Of a DNA stretch of 64,000 nt, positions 1 to 13,454 are shown piece after piece. Made by a program: the position numbers and the translations under genes. This stretch comes from Holothuria scabra (Eukaryota; Echinodermata; Holothuroidea; Aspidochirotida; Holothuriidae), in NCBI GenBank assembly GCA_037179385.1, contig CM074179.1:67909806-67973805 (forward strand). Reading direction: 5' to 3'. Below the pieces are notes generated by a model. The model ran no database searches, was not told the DNA's origin, and saw only the letters and a program-made list of their open reading frames with translations. Within the stretch, counting starts at the first letter, position 1. Every line of letters starts with the position of its first letter.

Positions 1-3000
1 GGATATCTAAAACGTGAATACCAGTGGTCTACAGGTAGCCACCTTTGGTCTTACAGGTGTTGGTTGCCAAGCTCTTACTTGATATTTTTAGTCACTTGTC
101 AGGTCGCGTGCACGCCATTTGGCAAGATGAAAAACAGACCTGACTTGAAAAGATAACCGCCCTCCTGACGTACATTTTTAAAATTGACCTTTCTTTTTTT
201 TGGTGAGCCAAGAGCAGGGGACGGAGTGCGGACCTCCTGGACCCCCTGGATCCGCTGCTGTGTTTGCAGGGGAAGTGAGGGTTTGATGATGAAGGCTAGT
301 CTGATTAAAAGGCTTTCTCTGGGCAAATTTACAATTCAGGGCTTAAGGTTACAATCATGGTACTGTGGACGTATATGACATCCATGCATTTAGGGAATTT
401 TAAGGTACGAGACAAATTTTTAACTGTTTATCAATTAATCTGTTGGTGGAGGCCAGGCACTCTGGGAAAAGTCTCCCAAACACATTTACAACAATTGATG
501 TATTTTGCTTCATCATAATCATTCCCAAATGCATTCTTAATGGGCTCTTACAATGCGCTAAATTTCTATGGTCATGTGGCCATATGCTAGCTCCTTTTTA
601 TTTTTTATGTTAACCCATGGAAAAGTGTGCGGACAATTCCCAATGTAATCCTACATAGGCCAATGGGTGTTACATTCCACCCAAAACATGTAGGCTTTTG
701 TCGCCTCGCTTGGGTATTTTCATTAAGTGTGTATGGAGCCCGCAATCGGCTCTCGGCAGCCAAAAAAATGAATAGGCTCAGAGGAGCCTAATTGACATGG
801 GGAGCCTGCTGTTCCGTTTTACAAGAACAAAGTTTCCCAGAAAATTCTTTCAAAATGTTCCCGAGAAGAAATGCTTTTTCCAAATTTTGGATTTTTTTCT
901 TCAACCAGTCATCTGGCCCTTGCTCTCTAGCTGGCTACAGCTGCCATAAAAATAATTTCGTTCAAAATACACAACACACAAAGGGAGCTTGGATTTCGTT
1001 TGTTATCAGTCAAGGTTATAGGTTTATGGTCCCGTTCCTTTTTTACCATAACTCTACTTCCATGTGTATAAATACCCAGCGCACAAAGTGCGTTTTGGTG
1101 TTCGAACACGCTTGCAATAGTTTCATGACAAATAACTTATGAGGAAGGCGTGCCCAGAAAAGAACATATTGATCTAGCTTCCTCTCCAAGTTATCAGTCA
1201 AAATACATTTGGAACAGGAAGCTGTATCTAAAATTAAAAAAAAAAGAAAACATCATTTTTTTAACATATTTATTATAATTTTAAGGTGTTTTTTCTTTTT
1301 CGTTTTATAAAAGTGGCTACACAAAGGTCGGATTCGATAAGTAGCATACAAAATTGGACCGTCTGTTGGAATAGTCTGAGGAAAACAGCTAAAGTGACAA
1401 ACTTTCTCCGAAGCAGTCTGGCCAAGTGATAGTCCCCTCAGGAAAATTATCCTTTTCTGACTGTGTAAAATTAATCTCAACCTTTTTATTTAGCCACTAA
1501 TATAAAAAGAAAGAAAGAAAAACACAATGAAGTTATAGAAACATGTGTTAAAACAACACTGTTGATTGGTGGAGAATTTACCCTTACTACTAAAAAATCC
1601 AAAACTCACTAAGGCTGAAGATCGCAGAGTTCTTACAAAATGTAATGTTAGGTGTGCAGATTGATCGAGGCTCTCCGGCGACGCTTAAAAAGTTTCCAAA
1701 ATTTTGTTGCCTTTTTTAAGAGAATATTATCAAATCAACGGCTTATATTGGAAAACATTTGGAAGAAAATTGACAAAAGCAGCACCCTAGTTAGTTGTTT
1801 CACTTGATGATCTGCTGTCACATATGGTAGATTTCCGTTATTTCCATTTGTACTGCTGCGCGCAATGGAATATCGAAAACTTTCATGTGTAAGCATATTC
1901 TCAACAGGGATTGCAGTTTGAGAATGTTGCTATTATTTTACAAAGATTGGTGTTGAAATGATTGTAATATTGAAAACGATGTCATATTTCTTGTTGTATA
2001 TTTTTTTACGGTTTTCACATTACGATAATCTATGCCCATGAACGATACCACCCAACACCCCCTTTTTTAGCCAAAAACATGGGGTGTGAATATTTACTTC
2101 AGTCGGTAAAATGAGGTCCATTGAACGCTCTACTGCACAAATTCATTCTTAAATAACTGCAAATTGATTTTTAGGAGTATCGTGACTAATGGATTACAAC
2201 AACAATCCAAATGCAGTTTAGATAGGAACAACTGGTTAATCAGTATTCAGAGCAGGTGAGCACAATCGTACAGTGGATGGGTCGATTAATTTTGCGGTTA
2301 ACCCTTCTAATGGCAGAACTTTTGGATAGTTAGTTTGCTATCAATTGTCAAATTAAACACCTCCAGTGAATTTTAGGACCAATCTTCAATCAGCTTGACT
2401 GGTCGTGATGTGTATTTGATGTCATATTTTTTCATCTCCGATGGCCAGATGGTGTGCTGGCGTAATGCACAATTTGGGGGGGGGGGGGGTTCAGACCACC
2501 TTAGTCCCTCCTAAGCTAGTTGTACAACTGAATATGCTGTGGTTTACTTTGTTGTCCCAATGTTCTTTTGTTAAGTCTTTGTTGTTTATTTAATAACCAC
2601 TTTGTGCATGCAGTGGATCATTTGGTGGAGCCAGTGTTAAAAAACCGGATAAAAAACTTTTCTGCTCTGGCCAAGAGACGTACCTCATAGCATTCTTTAT
2701 GGGCAGAAAATGGAGCCATTCCTGTTAAGTCAACAAGACTGCGGAATCAAGTAATATGCAGATAATAAATACCAACAAAGGCATGTTTTCAAAAGGCGGC
2801 CACCATATGCATAAATGATTTAGACTTTGCCTCCACCAAGTGAATCATTAACATTGTTGAGGATAGCGTAATGTACTTTAACCTCAATCAGTAAACACGA
2901 TATTGGAAGCTGTGATATTTTTCATATTTATTACACATGTGTACGTCCAAAGCAAACGCTAGCGCTGACGCCATCTTGACTTTTGTGCAATGTTAACGTC

Positions 3001-3850
3001 ATATGATACTCCCATTCAGCTTTAGTTTCTGCAATTCCTACGCACTGTTTCAAGATAAAGGTAGGTTTTCGATAAGGTTTAACGAATGTATTGGGCATTC
3101 CTTTTATTATTAATATCATGAATTTTACTTTATCTGGCTTTTTACACTTGGTCATATCAGACTGTTCAAGAAATTGGTTGAAGACAGCTTATACCTTAAT
3201 GTGGCTGTAGTTAATTTGGGAACAACTTTGAATTTCTACTTCTCTAGGTAATCACCACACCCTTGAAAGTTGCAGAAATGTTTTGTTTAATTTTGAATTT
3301 CTCTGTGTACTTATGCGTTGAACGACACACGTTTTTAATTCCTTTTCGAAAGCAAGCAATGTTTCTATGCGTCAGTGATGTCGTGTGTATGTGGGGTTTG
3401 ACAAATGCTGTCAACCAAGGACGTTTTTTTGAATACACACCTACCAATAGGGGCCACATCGTGAACTTGGTACAGGTCCCGTTTGAAATAATAGTTTTAA
3501 ATAGTCTCTTAGTGCTATATGATTTGGCCTTGAAGATATCCACGAGAGAAAGGCAATGTAAGATGAGTCCGGACTGAGGCATTGCTATTTTCTGTACTGG
3601 TTTGCAGGTACACGTGTCTACCACGTTGCCTACTTCCCTGTTGAGAATCTCATACACATTTACAATTATCCTGATAAATATTTATTGAACATATTTTGAG
3701 CCCCCTCCCCCCCCCCCCTGTTTTGCAGTACAGAGGCACATTAATTAGTATCGGTATACAAACTGCTAGACCATTCTACAGACGTCCACGGTTGAAAGGT
3801 TAAATGAAGGGGTCCCCGTTTGTCGGCATTTACTAGTATAACGATGTGTA
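1..3850. other. non-coding stretch, no gene recognised
   Basis: I see no exon with convincing coding character on either strand; the short open frames are low-complexity or AT-rich noise. It contains a dispersed-repeat copy (about 105-240), a G homopolymer at 2476-2489 and a C homopolymer near 3706-3718. Confidence 0.55.
105..240. repeat. dispersed repeat, copy 1 (partner at 7208-7350)
   Basis: The segment shares a long diverged match with 7208-7350: both have TCGCGTGCACGC, then ACCTGACTTG, then AAGGATAACCGCCC or its near match, then a GTGAGCCAAGAGCA-like block. Order and spacing are conserved, so these are two copies of one dispersed repeat. Family not recognised. Confidence 0.6.
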
Positions 3851-3859
3851 TGTGTGTGA

Positions 3860-4560
3860 CACTTTTTGCTTGTAAACACGATATGGCTGATCTCATATTT
3901 TGTGTATGGACTTGCCATATAAAGTGGTGATCATTATTGGTTTTGGAGGAGGTCAAGGAACATTTAGTTTCATCGAGGTAAAAACATGAAATCTTTGTAA
4001 ACACGATTTCGTAAGGAGAAAAATTTCAAGGGATCTCGTTCCTATCATGTGGATTGCACGTAATAAATAGATGATCCGTACTGTTTTTGATAAACGCCAA
4101 AGGTCATGTGGAGTAACCAGAGGACAAATGGTAAATACATTGGAAACTGCTTGTAAACACGATACCTCAAGATGGGTACTCTCTACTGAACTTTTACTTT
4201 GCATGTGTATTGCCCAAACTAAATCGATGTATCCTATTGTTTTTTAGTGGAGGTCAGAGGCCATTTCGGGTCATCAAAAGTCAGCAGGTTAAAACCTATT
4301 AAAAATGGTATCTCAAAAAGTAAGGGATCTTATAATTAGCCCGTGCATTGCCAACTTTTTCAGATGAACCTCATTATTTTTGTGGAGTTAAGAGATCATT
4401 TGGGGTCAACATATGTTAGAAGGTACAAACCTTATAAAGAAGAATATTAAGGATAACACCGAAGGATCTCATACTTAGATTTTTCATTGTTCATATTTAG
4501 AAGATGGAACCTATTATATTTTGGTGGAGTTCAAGTTATGAACATGCAAAAAGCAATCCT
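3860..4560. repeat. tandem repeat, ~140-bp diverged units
   Basis: The phrase TTGTAAACACGAT recurs near 3872, 3997 and 4150 (a related AGTAAACACGAT lies at 2893). Each is followed by GGATCTC or CTCATA-like text, then a TATTGTTTTTGGTGGAGGTCA-like block, then GTCATTTGG-like text. Further units near 4290 and 4430 are more eroded. I read about five head-to-tail units of 125-150 bp. Comparable AGGTCAAAGGTCATTTGG repeats are widespread in marine invertebrate DNA (recalled, not checked). Confidence 0.6.
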
Positions 4561-4599
4561 TTGCACACATCAAGTTTCACACTGTGCATTGTGAATCAA

Positions 4600-7200
4600 T
4601 GAATTGCACGCGCGGCTGCTCATTTTAAGGAGTCAAATTTATAAGATGCTGAAACTTTCATTGGCTGTCTTAAAAGTAGCAACATGTCTCTAATCAACGT
4701 TACGACAAGCTGGGAAGTAAGATAATAAAAATCATGAACAATTGAAAATGTACTAAGCTGGTAAGTATGTGTTTGTCGAAAAGACGAATGACTCACTAGT
4801 TTAGTCAATTAGCGGTGTGGTCTAATACTGTTAACGAAAGTTTATAATTTTTTAAATGACCTGGTCCCAGTTGTTTCTGTCTTATAACTGAGCTGTACTC
4901 CTGCAGTAAGGAGGACGCCTTGCTAGTATATACGTGGTACACGTTTCAAAATCAAAGGGTAAACCTAGCACAATCCCTTTTGCATCCAAATGCACCGTCC
5001 AAAATGTTGCGTACGTATGTCTCATCGAAAAGGGATTATTTTTGAATTTTTCTTCCATTAAGGTTTCAGATGCAACCAAATTCAGTAACTGCTGCGTCAA
5101 CGTTGTACCTGTGGTACTTTTCAGCCACATCTTTCTCAACAGATTCTCATCACTTTACCTTTTTTTCCGAGAAAACAGTAGCTAGGGTATTCTGGGATTA
5201 CGTCCATTGTTTCTGCGCCCTCAGTTTTAGCCAAAACAATGTAATTGTTAAATAATAAGTTTTGCAGTTCTGTGCAATTTTTTATTTGGTGAAAATCTTG
5301 AAATGTCTAGACAAGTGGTCTAGTAGCCTTGTAGTTGAAGTAGTTGATTAAATATTTCAGTAACTCTACATTTAGTATCGAGTAATAACGTTTCGACTTT
5401 CCACCAGTGGGTACGTGTTGCACGTGTTGTTTGATTGAAATTAGTCTCATTTGATTTAGAATTAATGTAAAATGTGGCATTTGTTTGCAGTGCAATTCCT
5501 CAGTTTGGAGTTAACGTCAGATCCGAAGCACTTTCGGTGCATGATTTAATCGACAAACATAAATGAAAAACTGAAAGTAAACACACAGTTATCTGTAATA
5601 TGTTTGCATGGTACACTGTGAAAAAAATATTTGTTGGATTACACTGTCGAGTTGAATTTGCATAGGGACCGTTTTGACCGTTTGGCAAGATATAGGGTTT
5701 AAGAAGAGATTGTTGGTATATTGTTGATCTGGTCATGTTTCACAAAAGGTGTAAAGTATGAATTACAACAGTAAAGCATATACTTTCTCTACACATACTG
5801 ATATAACGACATTACTAAATTTATCATTTTGCGTACGCAAGCATCAACCTGATTTGTCACAGATAATTTAATATTGCAACAACTACTAATATACCAAACT
5901 GTAAACTTCATACGGACACGAAATTAGACTAAATGATTGTGTGCGTAATTTTCCAGGCTGTAGGTATCTCTGTGTATTTAAATTAAAAGTGAAATGTTAG
6001 AAAGTTCATCTCTGCTGAAAATTTGCTTCCTCTTCAATTGTACTTTTTTAAATAAGTGGTACAATTAATTCGACAATCTATCGACTTCTATTATTTAAAA
6101 CGTCAAAACGCATGAGAAAAGCTAATCGGTTGCAAGTGATTTAAATTAAAACTCTCTAAAAGCCTTACTAGTCAATTTTTATCGACAGGCCTGAAACTTA
6201 AATACATTGTTCAATTGAGAATGTTATACTACGTAATTCTAAAATTTTTCAAATCCTGGTTTAACGATAATTCTGTTTCAAGTTGTTAGACAGTACATTA
6301 TTTTTTTTTTGTAAAGGAGAGCACAAGGCTATGTAAATAGTTTTTTACATCATTTAACCTGTTTTGAAATAAATGAATATTTGAAGTAGGAATATGAAGT
6401 TGAGAATGGTGTTCAGACACTTGTATTGAAAGGCTTTTTATTCTCACCCATAGAGTGGGTTACTTTCCAAGCCTATCAACAGGGGAAGATCCAGGATTTG
6501 TTTCAGAGGGCGGGGTCCAAAGTGTAATCGCCGGCCTGGATAAGGGGGATTAAGGGAAGTGGTTTTCGCCCTCCCCATTTGGAAATTTTGAATTCTCAAA
6601 GGAAATTAAATGCAGCTTGGTGCACTCCAGCATAAAAAATACAACATTTTTTCAAAGGCATAGGAATTGAATAAAATTAGCTTTAAAATGAAAAAAAAAA
6701 ATCAGTATTGGGGGACTGGTCGAGACTTCGGCCCCCATAATTTTAACGAGGGAATGCAAAAGCCACAACAGCCCTGCAGGGCAAATTATTTTAGTGAACT
6801 CCTCCATCCGACGATGCTTCAGAGTGACGGGCCACTGGCTTCGTAGGGCAACCGATTTTAGTGCTAAGTAGAATGCCAAGTGAGAGGAGACTGAGCAAGA
6901 GAACCAGGAGAAAATCCCATGTTAATCGAACGGAATGATTTGACCTATACGCACGTCGATCACATTGGTGCATAGCAGCTGGAATATACCACCCTGCCAC
7001 TCGACAATCCAAGACTCTGTAGGTCTTTGTTGCCAAGCCTTCAAGGTTGAATTTCGCCCACAAAAGCAACCTCGATTTAAGGTGTTAGTAAGCAGCGACG
7101 ATCGAGTAATGACTTTACACACCTGTAAAGATTTCATTTATAAATCCACGGTTATTTGATTCACACTCGAAAATCAAGATCAAGATCAAGATTTTCAGGC
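4600..7200. other. non-coding stretch, no gene recognised
   Basis: Only short shadow frames are present. A GC-richer patch at 6480-6560 (AGGGCGGGGTCC-like) resembles decayed transposon ends. A triple AAGATC repeat sits at about 7171-7195. Confidence 0.5.
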
Positions 7201-7207
7201 GCTTTGG

Positions 7208-7350
7208 GAGTCGCGTGCACGCTATGTTATTTATTCGATTATATGAAAAGGCATACCTGACTTGTAAAGGATAACCGCCCCCATAACACACATGTTTAAA
7301 TTGGCATTTCAATTTTTTGGTAACCAAGAGCAACCATTGAGTGCGACAGA
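7208..7350. repeat. dispersed repeat, copy 2 (partner at 105-240)
   Basis: Matches the 105-240 segment in the same orientation: TCGCGTGCACGC, ACCTGACTTGTAAAGG, ATAACCGCCC and ACCAAGAGCA occur in the same order. Unknown family. Confidence 0.6.
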
Positions 7351-10300
7351 TCGTACTCAATTGTTTGTAAAGTAAAAATTTGTTATAGCATGGTAATAAT
7401 CGATGCCAGACTGGCCCGCGGAGCGGACAAATGATTTATTTTATTTCATTACTTACATGGTCGTTGTTGTATGTATCTGATGACCACCAGAAAGGCTAGC
7501 TGCCTCATCGTCCCATAAAATTCGGATTGATTTATGATTGTGCATAAAATCCTGGAGGAATCCCTTACGACTTTGCCTCTTTCGTTAATACGCTGGTTGC
7601 ATGATTTTTTCGCCGGATTTTAACGAGTCTCAATTTGGCGGAACTTCAAACCCTTTGGCAAACTCCGCCCCAAAGCAAATGCATGCCAACCAAGGAGGTC
7701 CAACGGGAACTTCGTCTGCTACGTCGGTTCGAGTAAGATCAACAAGAACTCTATTCTGAGCCAAAATGACCAGAGTTACACTTGAATGTTTGTGCAAATG
7801 CGGGAATAATTTTTGGAGTTTTTCCAATATTTAATCTCTAGTGCGATTTCAAATATTACCACTTACGCGTTTAAAAAGTGGTAATTTTTAGCCATGGTCG
7901 CAATGTTATTACGGTGAGAATGTACTTTCGTTTTTTTTTTTCTTGACAGGAACCCATACCCTTTTCAATATATGATATTTATTCAACACATTTTAAGATA
8001 TACCATACACATGAATGAGATGCGGCATCAAACTGCATCACAAACCTCTACCCCGCGCACGGGCCGAAGATATGATTGAGGCAGTGTCATATTCCTTTCC
8101 CAGTCTCTGCCTCGTGTTCATCCACTTTACTATCCCTATAACAACAAGTTTCGATGAATTTCTCATCTAAGAAATGTTCTACTATCATGAATGATTGTGG
8201 ACCATTCCTTTCAAACTCTTTCAAATTCGTCGGGGCCAGAACTGTTGTCAAGGACACTCATACATTACAGTATTACTGCTTTTCTATCAAGTTGTCTTTG
8301 CATTTCTAACGGAAGAACAAATTCGTCCTGCAGCAGCAAAATAATTGAAAGTGTAAAAATTCTCATTTCAAGTCGAAGCAAGCAGTCAGCCAATTACGTA
8401 GTTAGAAATGCTTTTCATCTTAACCTTGAAAAACTTTCAAAACAAATTCTCTTATCAAAAACTTTTAAAATCGTTGATACCAAATTGAGAGACTCGTCAG
8501 AAATCTGTCCAATAACCGAACGTTACCATTAACTAAGTTTTTGCCGTTGGGTAATTCTGCAACTCATTCACCACTGATTGGGAAAAGTTTGAATTCTTTT
8601 GTTTGGTATTTATGAACTCCCAATCTTCCATCAAGAATAATAAGGGGTCGACGTAGCATGAAAAAAAGATCATTTGTTAATCTAAAATGAGTAAATTGTG
8701 CAATTGTGCACACGAGGGCATTTCTATATGTATTTCCCAAGCCACAATCCCAATTTTTCGTTGATGGGATTTGAAGGCAATAAAACAATGGAAGTTAGAG
8801 TAGTTTAAAGTTTCCACATATCCTGCCCACTCAATGAATTATCGAAGTCAGTAAAATTGATTTGAAATGTGTGGGCATTTCCAAAGGAAGCATATAATAA
8901 ACTACGCATTATTGAACAACGCTTTACGGTCACGGTATATTAGCGAAGGTTAAATGATTATCATCCCAATCTTCGATAATATTAGACAACGTAATGCACA
9001 AGTCTTCACGGGAATGGGTTATAAATCAAATCAGCCTGTTTCTGATGATCTTATCGCAGATTATTGTATCGTTAAACGCATCATTTATTTGTAAGAGTAT
9101 CGTAAGAAAGCGAAGGAAAGAGAGAAAAGAACGTAAACGCGTTGTTATAATTATCACAATTAAAACTGATTAAAAACCTTTTCCATATCACATTGTCACA
9201 TCCACTTATAATTTTAATTTTATTGGAGAAAATGATAGTGCTGGTCTAAATACCACTTTTTAAACCCTAGTATTTAACTATCATTATGGGAAATTTTAAT
9301 AGCTGCACCTCATATCATGACATTCTATGTTAAAAGAAGGGTTTAAGGTCACAACAAGATTTGATATGAGGGGTACTTATTCTGAGCATTTTGGTGAAAT
9401 TTGCATTGAAATCCGATGTTTGGTTCTCAAGATATGATCAAGTAAAGTTGTCACATTTTCAACAAAAAGTGAACTTGAAACAAGCACATATGACATCACA
9501 TCCCCACATTAATGGGCAGTCTTTTGTTTTTCTTTGAACTTTAGACTGGATTTTCTCCTCAACAATCCCATATTATTGAAATGTGATTGCATAAATGGCA
9601 TGAGAATTTTACAAACTTTGCATCCCCACAGGGAGGTCCTATTCCTATTACATTCAAGGTCAACACAACAGTCTGATAAAACAAAGGGAAACAAAGCATT
9701 CCTTGTCAATGTGAGGAAGTGATTTAAGCTCTGCTGCCCTCAAACTCAGTTTTGAACACAAATGTACTGACTTCAGTTACTGATATCTCGAGAAATACAT
9801 GTCCGATGTGAATGGAACTTCTTATCACACTGTGTAGATTTTGTTCCTCTTTCACATATCAAAATTGAATTTTTGCTTAAACTTCCCCTTTAAATCACTA
9901 TATCCCTGACCTTTGTACGCCAAACGAATGTATTTATTGCACTCTAACTGGATTAAAGGTAATGCTGAATGCTGAAAGCAATTGTATTTGCATTACAGCA
10001 TTGGTCGGTAAACTGTTTCGATGGGAGGATTTAAAGTCCGCTAGCTTTCAGAACAGGGTAGACAACTTGGAATGGTTGACTTGTGTGAAATCCTTTATTA
10101 AAATATGCATTATTGAAGCTACCAAACACTCAAAGCAAACCAAATGAATTATTGTGTAAAGAATTCTGGTGGTTTTGTTTGCATGAAATCACATTAGTAG
10201 TTCAAAAGCTTTGCACTTGAGTCAGATATTGACTGTAGTCAATTTCACTCTTGATATGAAATCACTAATTTAAAACAGACTGAAACTGAATGTCATGCAA

Positions 10301-11176
10301 TACTTAAAGATATTCCAACAATGCTGATACAAAAAATACTTCATGTGTTGTAATGTTGAGAGAATTAGATACAAGGAGGCCTGGGAATCATTAAAGATGG
10401 GCGTTTGAGGGCAAGCTTGAAGGATAAATGGACACGCGGGGACAGTTGGACCCCAAATTTAACATGCCCGCTGGAGCGAACAGTAAACCTTGTACAAGCC
10501 CTATTAAGGCAGCTAGGCCAAAAGGACTTGAAATGTTTAACAAGCCTTCCTTTGTAGATTTAGTTCCTCTTTAAAATATGAAAATTCCATTTTTGCTTAA
10601 ACCCTTCCCTTAAGTGTGACATATTTTCAAACCGCTGCAAAGATAAAATACCACAGTTGAAAAAAATTTACTGACTAAGCCTAGGTATTGTAGTTATCTC
10701 CTCCATTCATCTGTTCAATCATATCGAGTGTGATATTCGATGCTCACCAGACAGGATTCAAAATAATGGAAATTTTGTTAGCCTATAATGTTCGTCTGAA
10801 AGATGAAATCATGACTTCATTTTTCCGTTAAATGCTTGAAAAGATCCGGAAACACTTAGGAGTTTTCTGAACAACTCAAACCATCACAAATTTCTTAAGA
10901 TATAAATGACTACCTGAATCTTTCTATACCGTCCTCTGACCAGAATTTAGTTCATAGGGAAAAAGCGAAGCGGCCTGGCCCCTGCTCACGTCTCGTGAGC
11001 CTAGAATCTAAGGGGAATTTGTCTCCGTCACTTTCGAAAATGTGCCAGGAAGAAATTGGTGTGTGTCTGTGCACTCTGGTGTCATATAAGCTAATTTTAA
11101 ATTAGACTTTTGTATTGACATATTTTCTCTCTCTTAGGAATTAACAACAAATTGCATATATGACGGAGGAGGTATG
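7351..11176. other. non-coding stretch with a small dispersed repeat
   Basis: No gene is recognised. Two segments, about 9835-9895 and 10555-10615, share TTCCTCTTT, then an AAAATTGAATTTTTGCTTAAA-like block, then CTTCCC(C/T)TTAA, and are copies of one short interspersed repeat in direct orientation. The rest is AT-rich unique-looking sequence. Confidence 0.45.
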
Positions 11177-11184
11177 CCCATGGC

Positions 11185-11776
11185 CAGTGGCGTACCTAGA
11201 CATTTTTTCCGGGAGGGGGCAAGCACTCAAAATTTTCGATTTTTTTTTAAATGTGAGCACTATTTTTCTGGAGAGGTAACTTGAAAATATGGAGCTTGTA
11301 TTGGAGAAAATTTTTGATTCGGGGTTTCCCTGTATAGGGAAATGTGAAAAGTTCGGGAATTACTGATGAATCTGTACTTCTTATTAGTAAGTTTGAGTCT
11401 GCACGGTGACGAAGATCGTTGCTGATACACAATGCTATCTTAGGCCTTCTAATTGAGGCTCACCGACGTCATTGTGAAAGCCAATAGCTTATATTGGAGA
11501 AAACTTGGAATGTTTTCAAATAAATTCATGAAAATAACACTGTAGTTGCCAATGTCACTGGATAATTTGGTTATTTTGTCCATTCCAGAGTTCGGAAAAG
11601 TTTACCAAACTGATTAATGGGACAACACTACTGCACTAGGAGCTGCTAATTGCAGCGCGCGAACCGAGAATTTGGAATTTCATGAATGAAAAGTTGGGAG
11701 ACCACACTGCAGTTGACTGGTGCCACAAATGGCAAACTTCCAGGAGGCCTTGCTTCCGCTTGTAGCTACGCTATTG
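11185..11776. mobile_element. hAT-like non-autonomous DNA element
   Basis: The left end reads CAGTGGCGTACCTAGA. The reverse complement of the right end reads CAATAGCGTAGCTACA, giving imperfect terminal inverted repeats of ~16 bp. It is bracketed by CCCATGGC (11177-11184) and CCCCTGGC (11777-11784), an 8-bp target duplication with one mismatch, which is the hAT signature. At 592 bp with no transposase frame it is a MITE-like element. CAGTGGCGTA-type ends are typical of hAT elements in animals. Confidence 0.7.
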
Positions 11777-11784
11777 CCCCTGGC

Positions 11785-13454
11785 TACGCTAAATTGCAAG
11801 TTCTACAATATCGATATCATTTTTATGGAAAGTAATCACGGTATGACGTTTATTCATAAACATGTACTCATTTTGGTTGAATGAGTACATGTGGAGACAT
11901 CTTTGGCTAAAAAGTTTTCCCAAATCTATTTTTAGTACACCAATGGTAACGGTCAATAAATGTAGTGAAGGAGTCAATAGTCGGCAAACCGATCCAAACT
12001 TTTGTATTAAATATAATTTCTATGTCAGCGCAAAAAAGTTGTCAAATTATCAAATTCATCAATATCAGAAGACATTGAGCTGATAATGGGGAAAATTCAT
12101 TTATGAAATCTTATTTTCTAAATGACAAAAATATATATCACGAATGAGCCGACCCCACTCTCTGTTTTTTTTTTTTTTTTCATTTTCTTTTTTTCCCTTT
12201 TCCTTTTAATCTTATGCGTTTTCTTATTTTATTGTCTACTTTTTTATGTTCCCTATCTTTGCAAATAAAAGGGGGGAGGGATCGCCGCCTCCCCCTTCTG
12301 GCACCTGTCCTGATAAACATCACAAGAGGGTGATAACAAAAAGGGTCAGATGTTGTCGGCAATTTTTTGCCGTAGTTCTTTGTAGTTCTTATCTTTATGT
12401 TTTGCAATAAAATAAACATAACTAACAATGTAGGATAAATCGCGCAGAGTTATTACTTATCTCTTTCCAAATTCAAAGGATTGGTAGTACAAGAGTTATG
12501 TTTATTACGCTATAAATATAAATATTGGTAAAAAGGAGGAGTGAATGACTAGTAAAAGCTACCCTAAAGTTGTTTTGTCACCAATTTTCAGATTAACACA
12601 AAGTTATGTAGGAATAAAGGGCAATTAGCATTAAGGTGGAGGTAACGATTTTTGTGAGGCCTTACATTTAACAATCACGTTATACAAGTTTCTCTACAAG
12701 TCCGTCATTAAAATACAAGGTTCCAATTTTAGCCTACGACCAATTATGTAAAATTTCATGCAGTTAGTTTCTCATCAAACGTGGAAATACTATGCTGAAA
12801 TAGACTTTAGATTATTTCCATTTGTAATGTTGCTTGTACTGTAATGTGTCAATTGTGTTAATCTAGGTTAATGAATGTTCATGTTATCTTATTTTGGAAT
12901 AAACTTATTTTGTCGGAAAATTGGCGTCGAAAAAACCGTCCAAATTTCGGAAAAGAACGGACTTATTTGCAACAATCTCCGGCACATGCGGTTTATAAAT
13001 TCCCTTTTATCTATCACCGAAAATTGTCCGTATTGGTTTATCCTTTCTAACGATTTCTGATTGACAAAAAAGACCTTCCTCCATCAATGTTCGTTTGTTG
13101 TAGGCTACTGCACGATTGTTACGTAAATATTTATAAGTTTGACGTCTCAGAACAGTTCACTCAAATTTTTACAAGCGACGGCCCATACACTAGTTTGTAT
13201 TTATCATTTTTTAATGTTTGGTTTCTTGAGCCTGCAGATTATGGCCTTCGAAATCACATCATGCCTTTGGTGTAGCCAGTTGCAGCCAGATCAGCCTGGC
13301 TCCCTTCTGTTGTATCACCATTTTTATGTAGGTATACAAAGAGTACAGCGTATTTAGTATATATACAGGGATCCTCCCCATGACGGTTGAGTGACTGTCC
13401 GAATATTGTGAGCGTAACAATCTCATATGGGAGTTGCAAGAATGACGTATAATT
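11785..13454. other. non-coding stretch, no gene recognised
   Basis: Low-complexity T-rich sequence lies around 12168-12250. No supported exon on either strand. Confidence 0.5.

Noticed and set aside
792..1142. 116-codon open frame
   Set aside because: No domain, no splice sites, overlapping frame on the other strand, and composition like flanking non-coding DNA.
11355..11385. CTGATGA at about 11363 as a hammerhead core
   Set aside because: No GAAA at the right distance and no helix II or helix I pairing.
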